Assembly (NCBI RefSeq): GCF_900111005.1
Contig: NZ_FOFV01000010.1
Coordinates: forward strand, 1 to 64,000
From: Lentzea albida
Lineage (GTDB): Bacteria > Actinomycetota > Actinomycetes > Mycobacteriales > Pseudonocardiaceae
Direction of reading: 5' to 3'
Length of the DNA stretch: 64,000 bases
The position numbers and the translations under genes were made by a program. The notes beneath the pieces were generated by a model, which ran no database searches, was not told where the DNA came from, and was given only the letters and a program-made list of their open reading frames with translations. Shown here in pieces: positions 46,985 through 55,204 of this stretch; the first letter of the stretch is position 1; each line of letters begins with the position of its first letter.

Positions 46985-48250
46985 ATGTTGCTTCCGCTGG
47001 TGCTGGTACTCGCGCTGACCCCGCCGACGTCCGCGATGGCGGTCCCCGGCGCCGAACACCAGGAGTCGGTGAGGCTCGCCGACCTGACCACGACGGGTCT
47101 CGTGGCGACCGGCCACACCGACCCGGCGGACTGGGCGGGCCTCACGAGCACCGCGCTGCCCGTCCCCGCCGCCGTGCCGGGAACCCAGATCGACGGCTAC
47201 TTCCCGGACACCTCGCGCACCAACACGAACCACGGCTGGCACGACTCCCAGTTCGTGATCAGGCTGCCCGAGCGCTGGAACGGCGGCCTCGTCGTGACGG
47301 GCTCACCGGGCGTGCGCGAGCAGTACGCCAACGACAGGGCCATCTCCGACTGGGTCCTCTCCCGCGGCTACGCCTTCGCCGCCACCGACAAGGGCAACAC
47401 CGGCGCGCAGTTCTACCGCGACGGCCGCGCGATGGAGGAGTGGAACCACCGCTTCACCCAACTGACGATCGCGGCCAAGTCCGTTGTCGCCCAACGCTAC
47501 GGCCGCGCCCCCGAACGCACCATCGCCACCGGCATCTCCAACGGCGGCTACCTCGTCCGCTGGCAACTGGAGAACCGCGCGCACCTCTACGACGGCGGCG
47601 TCGACTGGGAGGGCACGCTCTGGACCTCGGCGGGCCCGAATCCCCTGACCTTCCTGCCGCCGGTCCTGCGTGCTTACCCGAGGTACCTGGCCGGGGAGCC
47701 GGGCGCGCACGAGGAAATGGTGGCGGCGGGCTTCCCCGCAGGCACGGAGTTCTTGTGGGACTACCACTACCGCTACTACTGGGACCTCACGCAACGCATC
47801 TACCGCGAGGAGTTCGACCCTTCCTTCGACGGCGCCCTGGAGGCGGGCGTGCCGTTCTGCGTGTCGGGTTCGGTCGCGTGCGACGCGGACTACTCGTACG
47901 CCTCGCGGCGTCGTGTTGCCGGGCCTGCTGTTTCTCGGGTTGCGTTGACGGGCAAGGTGAAGCGGCCTTTGCTGACGGTGCACGGGACGTACGACGTGTT
48001 GCTGCCCATCAGCCAGGATTCTGATGTGTACGCGGGGATGACGCCCGATCGGCTGCACCGGTACTACCGGGTGGAGCAGGGGACGCACGTCGACGGGCTG
48101 GTGGACGCCTACCCGGATCGGTTGCGGCCCCTTGCGCCCTGTCATCGGGAGGCGTTCCTGGCTCTGGAGCGGTGGTTGGACGGGGTGGAGCCGCCTCGGT
48201 CGGCGACGCTGGCGCGGCCGGCCGACGTGAGCACGTGCCCGCTGGGGTGA
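46985..48250 (+). CDS. secreted alpha/beta hydrolase (tannase/feruloyl-esterase-like)
   Basis: 421 residues, signal peptide ending near TSAMAVPG. The nucleophile elbow is ATGISNGGYLVRWQ (Ser in GxSxG, near residue 185), with catalytic His likely in GTHVDG near residue 363 and an Asp upstream in VHGTYDVLLP. The long mid-domain (VDWEGTLWTSAGPN) resembles tannase/feruloyl esterase relatives and oligo-hydroxybutyrate hydrolases. The last about 18 codons (RSATLARPADVSTCPLG) lie inside the first copy of a DNA repeat that continues downstream, so the C-terminus is repeat-derived. Confidence 0.8.
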   Translation: MLLPLVLVLALTPPTSAMAVPGAEHQESVRLADLTTTGLVATGHTDPADWAGLTSTALPVPAAVPGTQIDGYFPDTSRTNTNHGWHDSQFVIRLPERWNGGLVVTGSPGVREQYANDRAISDWVLSRGYAFAATDKGNTGAQFYRDGRAMEEWNHRFTQLTIAAKSVVAQRYGRAPERTIATGISNGGYLVRWQLENRAHLYDGGVDWEGTLWTSAGPNPLTFLPPVLRAYPRYLAGEPGAHEEMVAAGFPAGTEFLWDYHYRYYWDLTQRIYREEFDPSFDGALEAGVPFCVSGSVACDADYSYASRRRVAGPAVSRVALTGKVKRPLLTVHGTYDVLLPISQDSDVYAGMTPDRLHRYYRVEQGTHVDGLVDAYPDRLRPLAPCHREAFLALERWLDGVEPPRSATLARPADVSTCPLG

Positions 48251-48600
48251 GCGTTCGTCGGGCGGCGAGGGGGGCTCCGCCCACTCTGGAAGGCTCGCTG
48301 TCACACCACCTCTCGCGCTCGCCCCGGCCGCGGTCGGCGACGTTGGCGCGGCCGGGCGAGCTGGGCAGGTGCCCGCTGGGTGAGCGTGCGTGGGTGGCGA
48401 GAGGCTTGCACCCACCTTGGAGGGCTTGCTGCCACACCACGTCTCGCGCCCGCTGGGGTGAGCGTTCGTGGGGCGGCGAGGGGGGCTCCGCCCACCCCGA
48501 AAGGCTCGCTGCCACACCACCTCTCGCGCTCGCCCCGGCCGCGGTCGGCGACGCTGGCACGGCCGGCCGATGTGAGCACGTGCCCGCTCGCGTGATCCAA
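48196..48600. repeat. degenerate tandem repeat region (about 134-bp and 77-bp units)
   Basis: Three copies start CGGTCGGCGACG (48197, 48331, 48542), three copies of CGCTGGGGTGAGCG or a close variant occur at 48240, 48374 and 48451, and three of CACACCACSTCTCGCG at 48302, 48433, 48513. Unit length is 134 bases in copy 1, with a shorter 77-base partial unit inserted in copy 2. Each full unit carries a GGGCGG...CCGCCC hairpin. The first copy encodes the hydrolase C-terminus, and the last ends RSATLARPADVSTCPLA in the same frame sense before the macrodomain gene. No gene is expected between 48251 and 48602. Confidence 0.8.
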
Positions 48601-48602
48601 TC

Positions 48603-49106
48603 GTGGACGTGGCCACCATCGAGTACGTCCTCGGCGACATCACCGAGCAGGAAGTCGACGTCATCGTGAACGCCGCCAACTCCTCCCTCCTGGGCGGGGG
48701 AGGGGTGGACGGCGCCATCCACCGCAAGGGCGGCCCGGAGATCCTGGCGGAATGCCGCAAGCTGCGGGCGGGCCACTACGGCGGTGGCCTCAAGACCGGC
48801 CAGGCCGTCGCCACGACGGCAGGCCGGCTCCGCGCCCGCCACGTCGTCCACACCGTCGGCCCCGTCTGGTCGGCCACCGAGGACCGCTCCGCGCTCCTCG
48901 CCGACTGCCACCGCAACTCGCTGGACCTCGCGGCGGAACTGGGCGCCCGCACCATCGCGTTCCCCGCGATCTCCACCGGCATCTACCGCTGGCCGGTCGA
49001 GGACGCCGCCCGGATCGCCCACGAGGCCGTCCAGGACACCGAGCTGGACCTGATCAGGTTCGTCCTGTTCGACCAGCGGACCTACGACGCCTTCGCCCGC
49101 CCGTAG
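48603..49106 (+). CDS. macrodomain protein (O-acetyl-ADP-ribose deacetylase-like)
   Basis: 167 residues, one macrodomain of MacroD type. IVNAANSSLLGGGGVDGAIH (about residue 20) and FPAISTGIYRWPVEDAARI (about residue 120) are the two ADP-ribose-binding loops. It would hydrolyse O-acetyl-ADP-ribose or remove mono-ADP-ribose from Asp/Glu. GTG at 48603. Its 3' end overlaps a convergent unknown gene by 25 bp. Confidence 0.93.
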   Translation: MDVATIEYVLGDITEQEVDVIVNAANSSLLGGGGVDGAIHRKGGPEILAECRKLRAGHYGGGLKTGQAVATTAGRLRARHVVHTVGPVWSATEDRSALLADCHRNSLDLAAELGARTIAFPAISTGIYRWPVEDAARIAHEAVQDTELDLIRFVLFDQRTYDAFARP

Positions 49107-49636
49107 TCCGCGATCTCCATCGCCCACCGGTATACCTCGGCGGTATCCCCGAGCTCAGCGGGCAACGAAGCTGGCACCAGCCTGCTGTTCACAGCGCTCA
49201 ACAGGTCGTACAACCCGAGATCGGCCCACTCCCACAACATGCTGTCGAAGTTGTACGCGCGCATCAGCGACGCGATCCGCTCCCGGATCGAGTCGATCAG
49301 GTCCTGGGACAGGCCGGCGGAGTGCAGCCGCGCACAGGTCGCAGCCGAGGCCTCCGCGCTGAAGGCCGTGTCCAGGAACGGCTCCAGCAGGTTGCCCCAC
49401 ACGTCGAAGCGCACGACGTCCGGGATCCCGTGGCGCAGGCAGAACTCGGCGAGTCCGGAGGAGTCGCCGTGCGACAGGAACAACGTCTCGCCCACCACGG
49501 TCCGGATCTCGGGCCGGCCCGAGACCGAAACATCGCGGACAGCGGACGCGGGCAGGATGCCGTGCGGGTGCACGCTGGCCCAAGGGAACTCGTAGGCCGC
49601 GAACACGATGTGGTCCGGGCCGAACGTCACCGTCAC
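49082..49636 (-). CDS. unknown protein coupled to the LacI regulator
   Basis: 184 residues, soluble, no signal. Sequence features: an early aromatic DHIVFAAYEFPWASVHPHG, a Trp-rich tail (SMLWEWADLGLYDLL, VYRWAMEIADYG). No family recognised. GTG at 49636 overlaps the LacI stop (GTGA), so it is translated with the regulator, which suggests a linked role in the same sugar locus. It overlaps the macrodomain gene tail. Confidence 0.7.
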   Translation of the reverse strand: MTVTFGPDHIVFAAYEFPWASVHPHGILPASAVRDVSVSGRPEIRTVVGETLFLSHGDSSGLAEFCLRHGIPDVVRFDVWGNLLEPFLDTAFSAEASAATCARLHSAGLSQDLIDSIRERIASLMRAYNFDSMLWEWADLGLYDLLSAVNSRLVPASLPAELGDTAEVYRWAMEIADYGRAKAS

Positions 49637-50619
49637 CGCGCCACGGTGCTTTCCCTGACCTGGAGGGAGAACGGCGTCTCCACGTCGTCGAGGAGTTCCC
49701 CGGACTCGACCCGCCGGTGCAGCAGGTCCACCGCGGCATGGGCGATGGCGGACTTGTCCGGCGCGATCGAGGTCAGGGACGGGGAGCTGTAAACGCTTTC
49801 CTCGTTGTTGTCGAAGCCAACGACGGCGAGGTCGGCCGGCACGCGCACGAGGCGTTCGGCCGCGGCCCGCATGGCGCCGATGGCCAGGAGGTCGTTGAAG
49901 CAGAACACCGCGTCCGGCCGGGTGGGCAGGTCGAGCAACGACCTCATCGCGGCGGCGCCGTCCGCGCGGTGGTAGTTCAGGGCCGGCACGACGAGGTCGT
50001 CGTCGAACGGCAGTGAGGCCTCGGCCAGGGCCCGCCGGTAGCCCTCGAGGCGGAGGGCGGCCGTGCCTCGGTGGGGGTGGGCGCCGATCGCGGCTATCCG
50101 TTCGTGGCCCAACGAGATGAGGTGGCGGACGGCGGCCTGGGCGGCTGCCACGTTGTCGATGCCGACGCGGGAGATCGGGACGTCGACGGCGTGCTCACCG
50201 AGCAGGACGGCGGGCACGGACAGCTGGAAGTCGTCCACCTGCAGCGCCTCGGGGCTGAGGATCGCGGCGTCGACCAGGTGCGGGCCGAGCGACGTCAGCG
50301 CCGCGCGCTCGCCTGCCAGGGTGCCGAACGTCTGCTCGATCAGCACGTTCCACTCGTGCTCCTGGGCAGCGGCGATGACGAGGCTCGCCAGCTCCGCGAA
50401 GTAGGGGATCGAGAGCTCGGGCAGGACCAGAGCGATGAAGCCGGTGCGGCCGCGGCGCAGGTTGCGGGCCCCGAGGTTCGGCCGGTAGCCGGTCGCCTCG
50501 AGGGCCTCCTCGACGCGCCGGCGGTTGTCCGGCTTCACGAACGAGTAGCCGTTGACCACGTTCGACACGGTCTTGACCGACACGCCCGCGAGCCGGGCGA
50601 CGTCCTTGAGCGTGGCCAA
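49633..50619 (-). CDS. LacI-family transcriptional regulator
   Basis: 328 residues from TTG. The HTH starts TLKDVARLAGVSVKTVSNVV and continues with the hinge NVVNGYSFVKPDNR; the effector domain is a ribose-binding-like fold (FIALVLPELSIPYFAEL, VVGFDNNEESVYS). TTG at 50619 is preferred because GGAGG sits five bases upstream and the protein then begins at the usual LacI position; a GTG at 50631 adds four residues. Divergent from a furanose-type ABC importer, which it most likely represses through the dyad at 50674-50692. Confidence 0.9.
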   Translation of the reverse strand: MATLKDVARLAGVSVKTVSNVVNGYSFVKPDNRRRVEEALEATGYRPNLGARNLRRGRTGFIALVLPELSIPYFAELASLVIAAAQEHEWNVLIEQTFGTLAGERAALTSLGPHLVDAAILSPEALQVDDFQLSVPAVLLGEHAVDVPISRVGIDNVAAAQAAVRHLISLGHERIAAIGAHPHRGTAALRLEGYRRALAEASLPFDDDLVVPALNYHRADGAAAMRSLLDLPTRPDAVFCFNDLLAIGAMRAAAERLVRVPADLAVVGFDNNEESVYSSPSLTSIAPDKSAIAHAAVDLLHRRVESGELLDDVETPFSLQVRESTVAR

Positions 50620-50673
50620 CAGAGCCTCCACAAAAAGTACCGGGAAAAATACCGGGACGGACTCGGGTCTTTA

Positions 50674-50692
50674 CATCGTTGGAACAACGATG
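50674..50692. promoter_or_regulatory. probable LacI operator, 8-3-8 inverted repeat
   Basis: CATCGTTG-GAA-CAACGATG, perfect, extended outward by TTTA/CAAA-type flanks to a 12-3-12 dyad with one mismatch. It lies 55 bases before the lacI start and 56 before the binding-protein start, so it can control both. Confidence 0.7.
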
Positions 50693-50747
50693 CAAATCTA
50701 ACGCCACACAGCGCGTCCACGTACAGCCCCGTGTGTAGGAGCCAACG

Positions 50748-51788
50748 ATGTCTCGCATCCTGTTCATCGCCGTCGCAGCCTTGCTCGTGACGGGATGCAC
50801 CAGCCGAGAAACCCCGACCACCGCGTCCAGCGAAGGTCCTGCCGCGTCCGCCGCGCAGAACCAAAGTGCTGGTCCCGGCTGTGCTCGGAGCAAGACCGGG
50901 TACCCCCAGATCGACCTCAAGGGTGCTGTGGTCGGCTTCTCCCAGTCGGAGAAGGAGGCCAACCCGTTCCGCACCGCGGAGACCCAGTCGATCAGGGACG
51001 AGGCCGCGAAGCGCGGTGCCGAACTGCTGTACACGAACGCGCAGAGCGACCTGAACAAGCAGATCAGCGACATCAAGTCGCTGATCGACCGCGGGGCGAA
51101 GCTGCTGATCGTGGCGCCGCTCAACTCGGACGGCCTGCAGCCGGCGTTCGACGCGGCCAAGGCCAAGCAGGTGCCGGTCGTGACGATCGACCGCAAGGTG
51201 TCGTCGCAGCCGTGCACGGACTACCTGACGTTCATCGGCTCCGACTTCGTCGAGCAGGGCAAGCGGGCCGCCCAGCAGATGATCAAAGCGACCGGTGGCA
51301 ACGGCAAGGTCGCTATCCTGCTCGGGGCGTCGGGCAACAACGTCACCGTCGACCGCACCAAGGGCTTCAAGGACGGCATCGCCGGCACGCCGGGCCTCAC
51401 CGTCGTCGCGGAGCAGACCGGTGAGTTCGACAGGTCCAAGGGCCAGGCCGTGATGGAGCAGCTCATCCAGAGCAACCCGGACATCACCGCCGTCTACGCC
51501 GAGAACGACGAGATGGGCGTCGGCGCCGTCACCGCGCTCAAGGCCGCGGGCAAGCAGCCCGGCAAGGACGTCAAGATCGTGTCCGTCGACGGCACGCGCA
51601 ACGCCGTGCAGCTCATCGCCGACGGCAGCTACACCGCGGTCGTCGAGTCCAACCCGCGCTTCGGCCCGCTCGCGTTCGACACGCTGGAGAAGTTCGGCAA
51701 GGGCGACGAGATCCCGAACACCATCGTGATCTCCGACGACGAGTACGACTCCACGAACGCCGCGCAGAAGCTCGCCAATGCCTACTGA
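50748..51788 (+). CDS. ABC sugar importer substrate-binding lipoprotein, YtfQ-like
   Basis: 346 residues. Lipoprotein signal ends LLVTGC (Cys17), then a Ser/Thr/Ala linker and a type-I binding fold: VGFSQSEKEANPFR, LIVAPLNSDG, TIDRKVSSQP, DRTKGFKDGI, AENDEMGVG. The VGFSQ and DRxKGF blocks resemble the galactofuranose-binding YtfQ. First gene of a five-gene operon whose next three encode the importer and whose last encodes a glycosidase with arabinofuranose-binding domains, so a furanose ligand is likely. ATG at 50748. Confidence 0.9.
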   Translation: MSRILFIAVAALLVTGCTSRETPTTASSEGPAASAAQNQSAGPGCARSKTGYPQIDLKGAVVGFSQSEKEANPFRTAETQSIRDEAAKRGAELLYTNAQSDLNKQISDIKSLIDRGAKLLIVAPLNSDGLQPAFDAAKAKQVPVVTIDRKVSSQPCTDYLTFIGSDFVEQGKRAAQQMIKATGGNGKVAILLGASGNNVTVDRTKGFKDGIAGTPGLTVVAEQTGEFDRSKGQAVMEQLIQSNPDITAVYAENDEMGVGAVTALKAAGKQPGKDVKIVSVDGTRNAVQLIADGSYTAVVESNPRFGPLAFDTLEKFGKGDEIPNTIVISDDEYDSTNAAQKLANAY

Positions 51789-53304
51789 CATGCCTTCCAC
51801 TCCGGTGATCGAGGTCGCCGGCGTCACCAAGACGTTCGCCGGTGTCCGCGCCCTCAGCGACGTCGACTTCACCCTTCAGCGCGGGGAGATCCACGCGCTG
51901 GTGGGGGAGAACGGCGCCGGCAAGTCGACGCTGATCAAGGTGCTGACCGGCATCCACACCACGGATGCCGGTCGGGTCACCCGCAACGGGAACATCTCCA
52001 CGATCTACCAGGAGGTGAACCTCGTCCCGCTGATGAGCGTGTCCGCGAACATGTTCCTCGGCCGCGAGCCGCGGAACAGGTTCGGCCTCATCGACCGGGC
52101 CCGCCGGGACGCCGACGCCGCGGAGCTGTTGCGCGGCTACGGCATCACGGCGGACGTGAGCAGTCCACTCGGGACGCTCGCGGTCGGTGAGCAGCAGATG
52201 GTCGCGCTCGCGCGGGCCGTCGACGCGAACGCGGACGTCGTGATCATGGACGAGCCCACGTCGTCGCTGGAGCCGCGCGAGGTCGAGACGCTGCTCGGTG
52301 TCGTGCGGAAGCTGCACGAGCAGGGGATCGCGATCATCTACGTCAGCCACCGGATGGACGAGCTCTACCGGATCTGCGACACCGTCACGGTGCTGCGGGA
52401 CGGGGTGAACGTGCACAGCGGCCCCCTGAAGGAACTCCCGCGCATCGAGCTGGTCTCGCTGATGCTCGGCAGGTCCGTCAAGGAGATCGAGAGCCACGGC
52501 ACCACGGCGTTCGGCGAGGACCACCACGCCGACGCCGAACCGGTGCTCCAGGCGACAGGTCTCACGAGCAGGCCGCGCATCGACGGCGTCAGCGTCACGA
52601 TCCGGCCCGGCGAGGTCGTCGGCCTCGCCGGCCTGCTCGGGTCGGGTCGCACGGAGACCGCGAAAGCGATCATCGGCGCGCTCCCGGTCGACGGCGGCAC
52701 GGTCCTCGTCGCGGGAAACCCGGTGGCGCGCACCGTGAAGGCGTCGACCAGGGCCGGCATCAGCATGCTCGCCGAGGACCGCAAGACCGAGGGCATCATC
52801 CCGAACCTCTCCGTGCGCGAGAACATCGTGCTGGCCGCGCTGCCGAGGCTCAGCCGGTTCGGTGTGACCAGCCGGTCCAAACAGGACCGGATCGTGGACG
52901 CGTTCATCAAGCGGCTGCGCATCAAGGTGTCCAGCCCGGAACAGAAGGTCGCGGAGCTCTCCGGCGGCAACCAGCAGAAGGTGTTGCTGGCCAGGTGGCT
53001 CTGCACCGAACCGAAGATCCTGCTCCTCGACGAACCGACGCGCGGCATCGACGTCGGCGCCAAGGCAGAGGTGCAGGCGCTGATCGACGAACTCGCGCGG
53101 GAGGGCCTGGCGGTGCTGCTGATCAGCTCCGAGCTGGACGAACTGCTCGACGGCGCCGACCGTCTCGTCGTGCTGCGCGACGGCTCGGTCGCCGGCGAGT
53201 TGGAAGGAGACCAGCTCACCCGTGAGCACGTGCTCAAGGCGATCGCGGCGGAGGTGACGGATGACTCAGGCGACCACGCAGGCAGCCCCCAGCACAGCCG
53301 TTAG
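51778..53304 (+). CDS. ABC sugar importer ATP-binding protein, YtfR-like
   Basis: 508 residues with two nucleotide-binding domains. First: GENGAGKSTLIKVL, VGEQQMVALARAV, VVIMDEPTSSL. Second: degenerate Walker A GLLGSGRTETAKA, SGGNQQKVLLARWL, LLLDEPTRGID. This tandem layout is that of RbsA/YtfR monosaccharide importers. ATG at 51778 overlaps the binding-protein gene by 11 bp; ATG at 51790 is an alternative. Overlaps the next permease gene by 44 bp. Confidence 0.93.
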   Translation: MPTDMPSTPVIEVAGVTKTFAGVRALSDVDFTLQRGEIHALVGENGAGKSTLIKVLTGIHTTDAGRVTRNGNISTIYQEVNLVPLMSVSANMFLGREPRNRFGLIDRARRDADAAELLRGYGITADVSSPLGTLAVGEQQMVALARAVDANADVVIMDEPTSSLEPREVETLLGVVRKLHEQGIAIIYVSHRMDELYRICDTVTVLRDGVNVHSGPLKELPRIELVSLMLGRSVKEIESHGTTAFGEDHHADAEPVLQATGLTSRPRIDGVSVTIRPGEVVGLAGLLGSGRTETAKAIIGALPVDGGTVLVAGNPVARTVKASTRAGISMLAEDRKTEGIIPNLSVRENIVLAALPRLSRFGVTSRSKQDRIVDAFIKRLRIKVSSPEQKVAELSGGNQQKVLLARWLCTEPKILLLDEPTRGIDVGAKAEVQALIDELAREGLAVLLISSELDELLDGADRLVVLRDGSVAGELEGDQLTREHVLKAIAAEVTDDSGDHAGSPQHSR

Positions 53305-54232
53305 TGCCGCGGCCGCGCGGACGCGGTGGTTGCAGGACAACGGTGTCTACGTCGCCGTTGGCGTGCTCCTGCTGTTCAACGCGGTGTTCACCGCCAACTT
53401 CCTGACGGTCGGCAACTTCACGACCCAGCTCGTGCAGGCCGCGCCGGTGCTCATCGTCGCGCTCGGCATGGCACTGGTGATCGGTACCGAGGGCGTCGAC
53501 CTGAGCGTCGGCGCGGTGATGGCGCTGGCCGCCGCCATCATCCCGCTCTACCTGGGCGCCGGGTGGCTCATGGCGATCACCATGGCGCTCGTCGTAGGGG
53601 TGCTCGCGGGAGCGTTCAACGGGTTCCTCGTCGCCAAGGTCGGCATCCAGCCGATCGTCGCCACCCTCGCCCTGCTGGTGGGCGGGCGCGGCCTGGCCCT
53701 GGTGATCGCGAACGGCCAGCTCGTCCAGCTGCGGGACCCGACGTTCCTGTCGCTCGGCACCGACGACGTGTTCGGCATCCCGATCAGCGTGCTGATCGCG
53801 GGGGTGCTGGCACTCGTCATCGCCGCCGTCACGAACCGCACCACCTTCGGCCGCCAGCTCGTCGCGATCGGCGGCAACCGCAAGGCGGCCACGCTCGCGG
53901 GACTTCCGGTCACCCGCGTGCTGATCGGCGTCTACGCGATCACCGGTGTGCTGGCCGCGATCGCCGGCGTCCTCGCCACCTCGCGGCTCGCCGCGAGCGA
54001 CCCCGCCGACATGGGCCTGCTGATGGAGCTGTCCGCGATCACCGCGGTGGTCGTCGGCGGGACCCCGTTGACCGGCGGCAAGGTGCGGGTGCTCGGCACG
54101 GTGTTCGGCGTGATCCTGATGCAGCTCGTCAGGGCCACCCTGATCAAGCACAACCTGCCGGACTCCATCGCGCAGATGATCCAGGCCGCGATCATCGTCG
54201 CCGCCGTGTACGTGGCCCGGGAGCGCCGATGA
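53261..54232 (+). CDS. ABC sugar importer permease, YtfT-like
   Basis: 323 residues, eight to ten hydrophobic helices. GMALVIGTEGVDLSVGAVMALAA is the signature of RbsC/YtfT-type permeases and GGTPLTGGKVRVLGTVFGVIL the second conserved stretch. One of two different permeases in the operon, as in the galactofuranose importer. ATG at 53261 overlaps the ATPase gene; its stop overlaps the next start by 4 bp. Confidence 0.93.
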   Translation: MTQATTQAAPSTAVSAAAARTRWLQDNGVYVAVGVLLLFNAVFTANFLTVGNFTTQLVQAAPVLIVALGMALVIGTEGVDLSVGAVMALAAAIIPLYLGAGWLMAITMALVVGVLAGAFNGFLVAKVGIQPIVATLALLVGGRGLALVIANGQLVQLRDPTFLSLGTDDVFGIPISVLIAGVLALVIAAVTNRTTFGRQLVAIGGNRKAATLAGLPVTRVLIGVYAITGVLAAIAGVLATSRLAASDPADMGLLMELSAITAVVVGGTPLTGGKVRVLGTVFGVILMQLVRATLIKHNLPDSIAQMIQAAIIVAAVYVARERR

Positions 54233-55197
54233 CCGCCACCCTGACCAAGACGACACCGACCATGGCGGCGAGGACGAAGGTCCTGCAACGCCAGGGAGCC
54301 GCCGTCGCGCTCGTGCTGGTGGTCGCGGTGTCGTGGCTGGTGTTCCCGCGCTTCGGCAGCCTCGACAACCTGCGCGACCTCGCGTTGCAGGGATCGTTCC
54401 TCGCGGTGATCGCGATCGGCATGACGTTCGTGATCATCACGGGCGGCATCGACCTGTCCGTCGGTTCGGTCTACGCGCTGGGCGGCGTGCTCGCGGCCTG
54501 GGGCGCGCAGTACGGGTTCCTGGTGGCGTTGCTGCTGCCGCTCGTGGTCTGCGGGCTCATCGGGCTGATCAACGGCCTGCTGATCGCCCGCACGAACATG
54601 GCGCCGTTCATCGTCACGCTGGCCTCGTTGCTGTTCGCCCGCGGCCTGCTGCTGGTGATCACCGACGAGGGCGCGACCACCTACAAGATCGCGTCGGACA
54701 GCGCGTTCGTCGAACTGGGCCGCGGCACGGTGTTCGGCTTCGGTTACCCGATCTTCATCGCCGCCGCGCTCGCCCTCGTGGGCGGGATGCTGCTCAACCG
54801 CACCAACTTCGGCCAGAACGTGTTCGCCACCGGAGGCGCCGAGCAGTCGGCGGTCCTCCTGGGCGTGCCCGTGGCGAAGACCAAGGTGCTCGTCTACACG
54901 ATGAGCGGCACGCTGGCGGGTCTCGCCGGCGCCCTGACCGCCGCTTATCTCCAGTCGGGCGTCACGGTCATCGGCGTGGGCCTCGAACTGGACGCCATCG
55001 CGGTCGTCGTCATCGGCGGCACCCTGCTGACCGGTGGCATGGGAACCGTCCTCGGCACCGTGATCGGCGTGGGCCTGATCAAGGTCATCCAGAACGTCAT
55101 CAACCAGATCGGCACGCTCGACAGCAACTACCAGTCAGTGGTCAGCGGCGTGTTCCTCCTCATCGTCGTTGTCCTCCAACGGATATTGCGAAGATAG
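54229..55197 (+). CDS. ABC sugar importer permease, YjfF-like
   Basis: 322 residues, polytopic. IGMTFVIITGGIDLSVGSVYAL and GGTLLTGGMGTVLGTVIGVGL match the second permease of heterodimeric monosaccharide importers. ATG at 54229 overlaps the preceding stop (ATGA). Seven bases separate its stop from the GH2 gene. Confidence 0.93.
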   Translation: MTATLTKTTPTMAARTKVLQRQGAAVALVLVVAVSWLVFPRFGSLDNLRDLALQGSFLAVIAIGMTFVIITGGIDLSVGSVYALGGVLAAWGAQYGFLVALLLPLVVCGLIGLINGLLIARTNMAPFIVTLASLLFARGLLLVITDEGATTYKIASDSAFVELGRGTVFGFGYPIFIAAALALVGGMLLNRTNFGQNVFATGGAEQSAVLLGVPVAKTKVLVYTMSGTLAGLAGALTAAYLQSGVTVIGVGLELDAIAVVVIGGTLLTGGMGTVLGTVIGVGLIKVIQNVINQIGTLDSNYQSVVSGVFLLIVVVLQRILRR

Positions 55198-55204
55198 GAG
55201 AGCC

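Noticed and set aside
48196..48600. CRISPR array
   Set aside because: Units are long (about 134 bases), unequal and lack short constant repeats with unique spacers; no cas genes.
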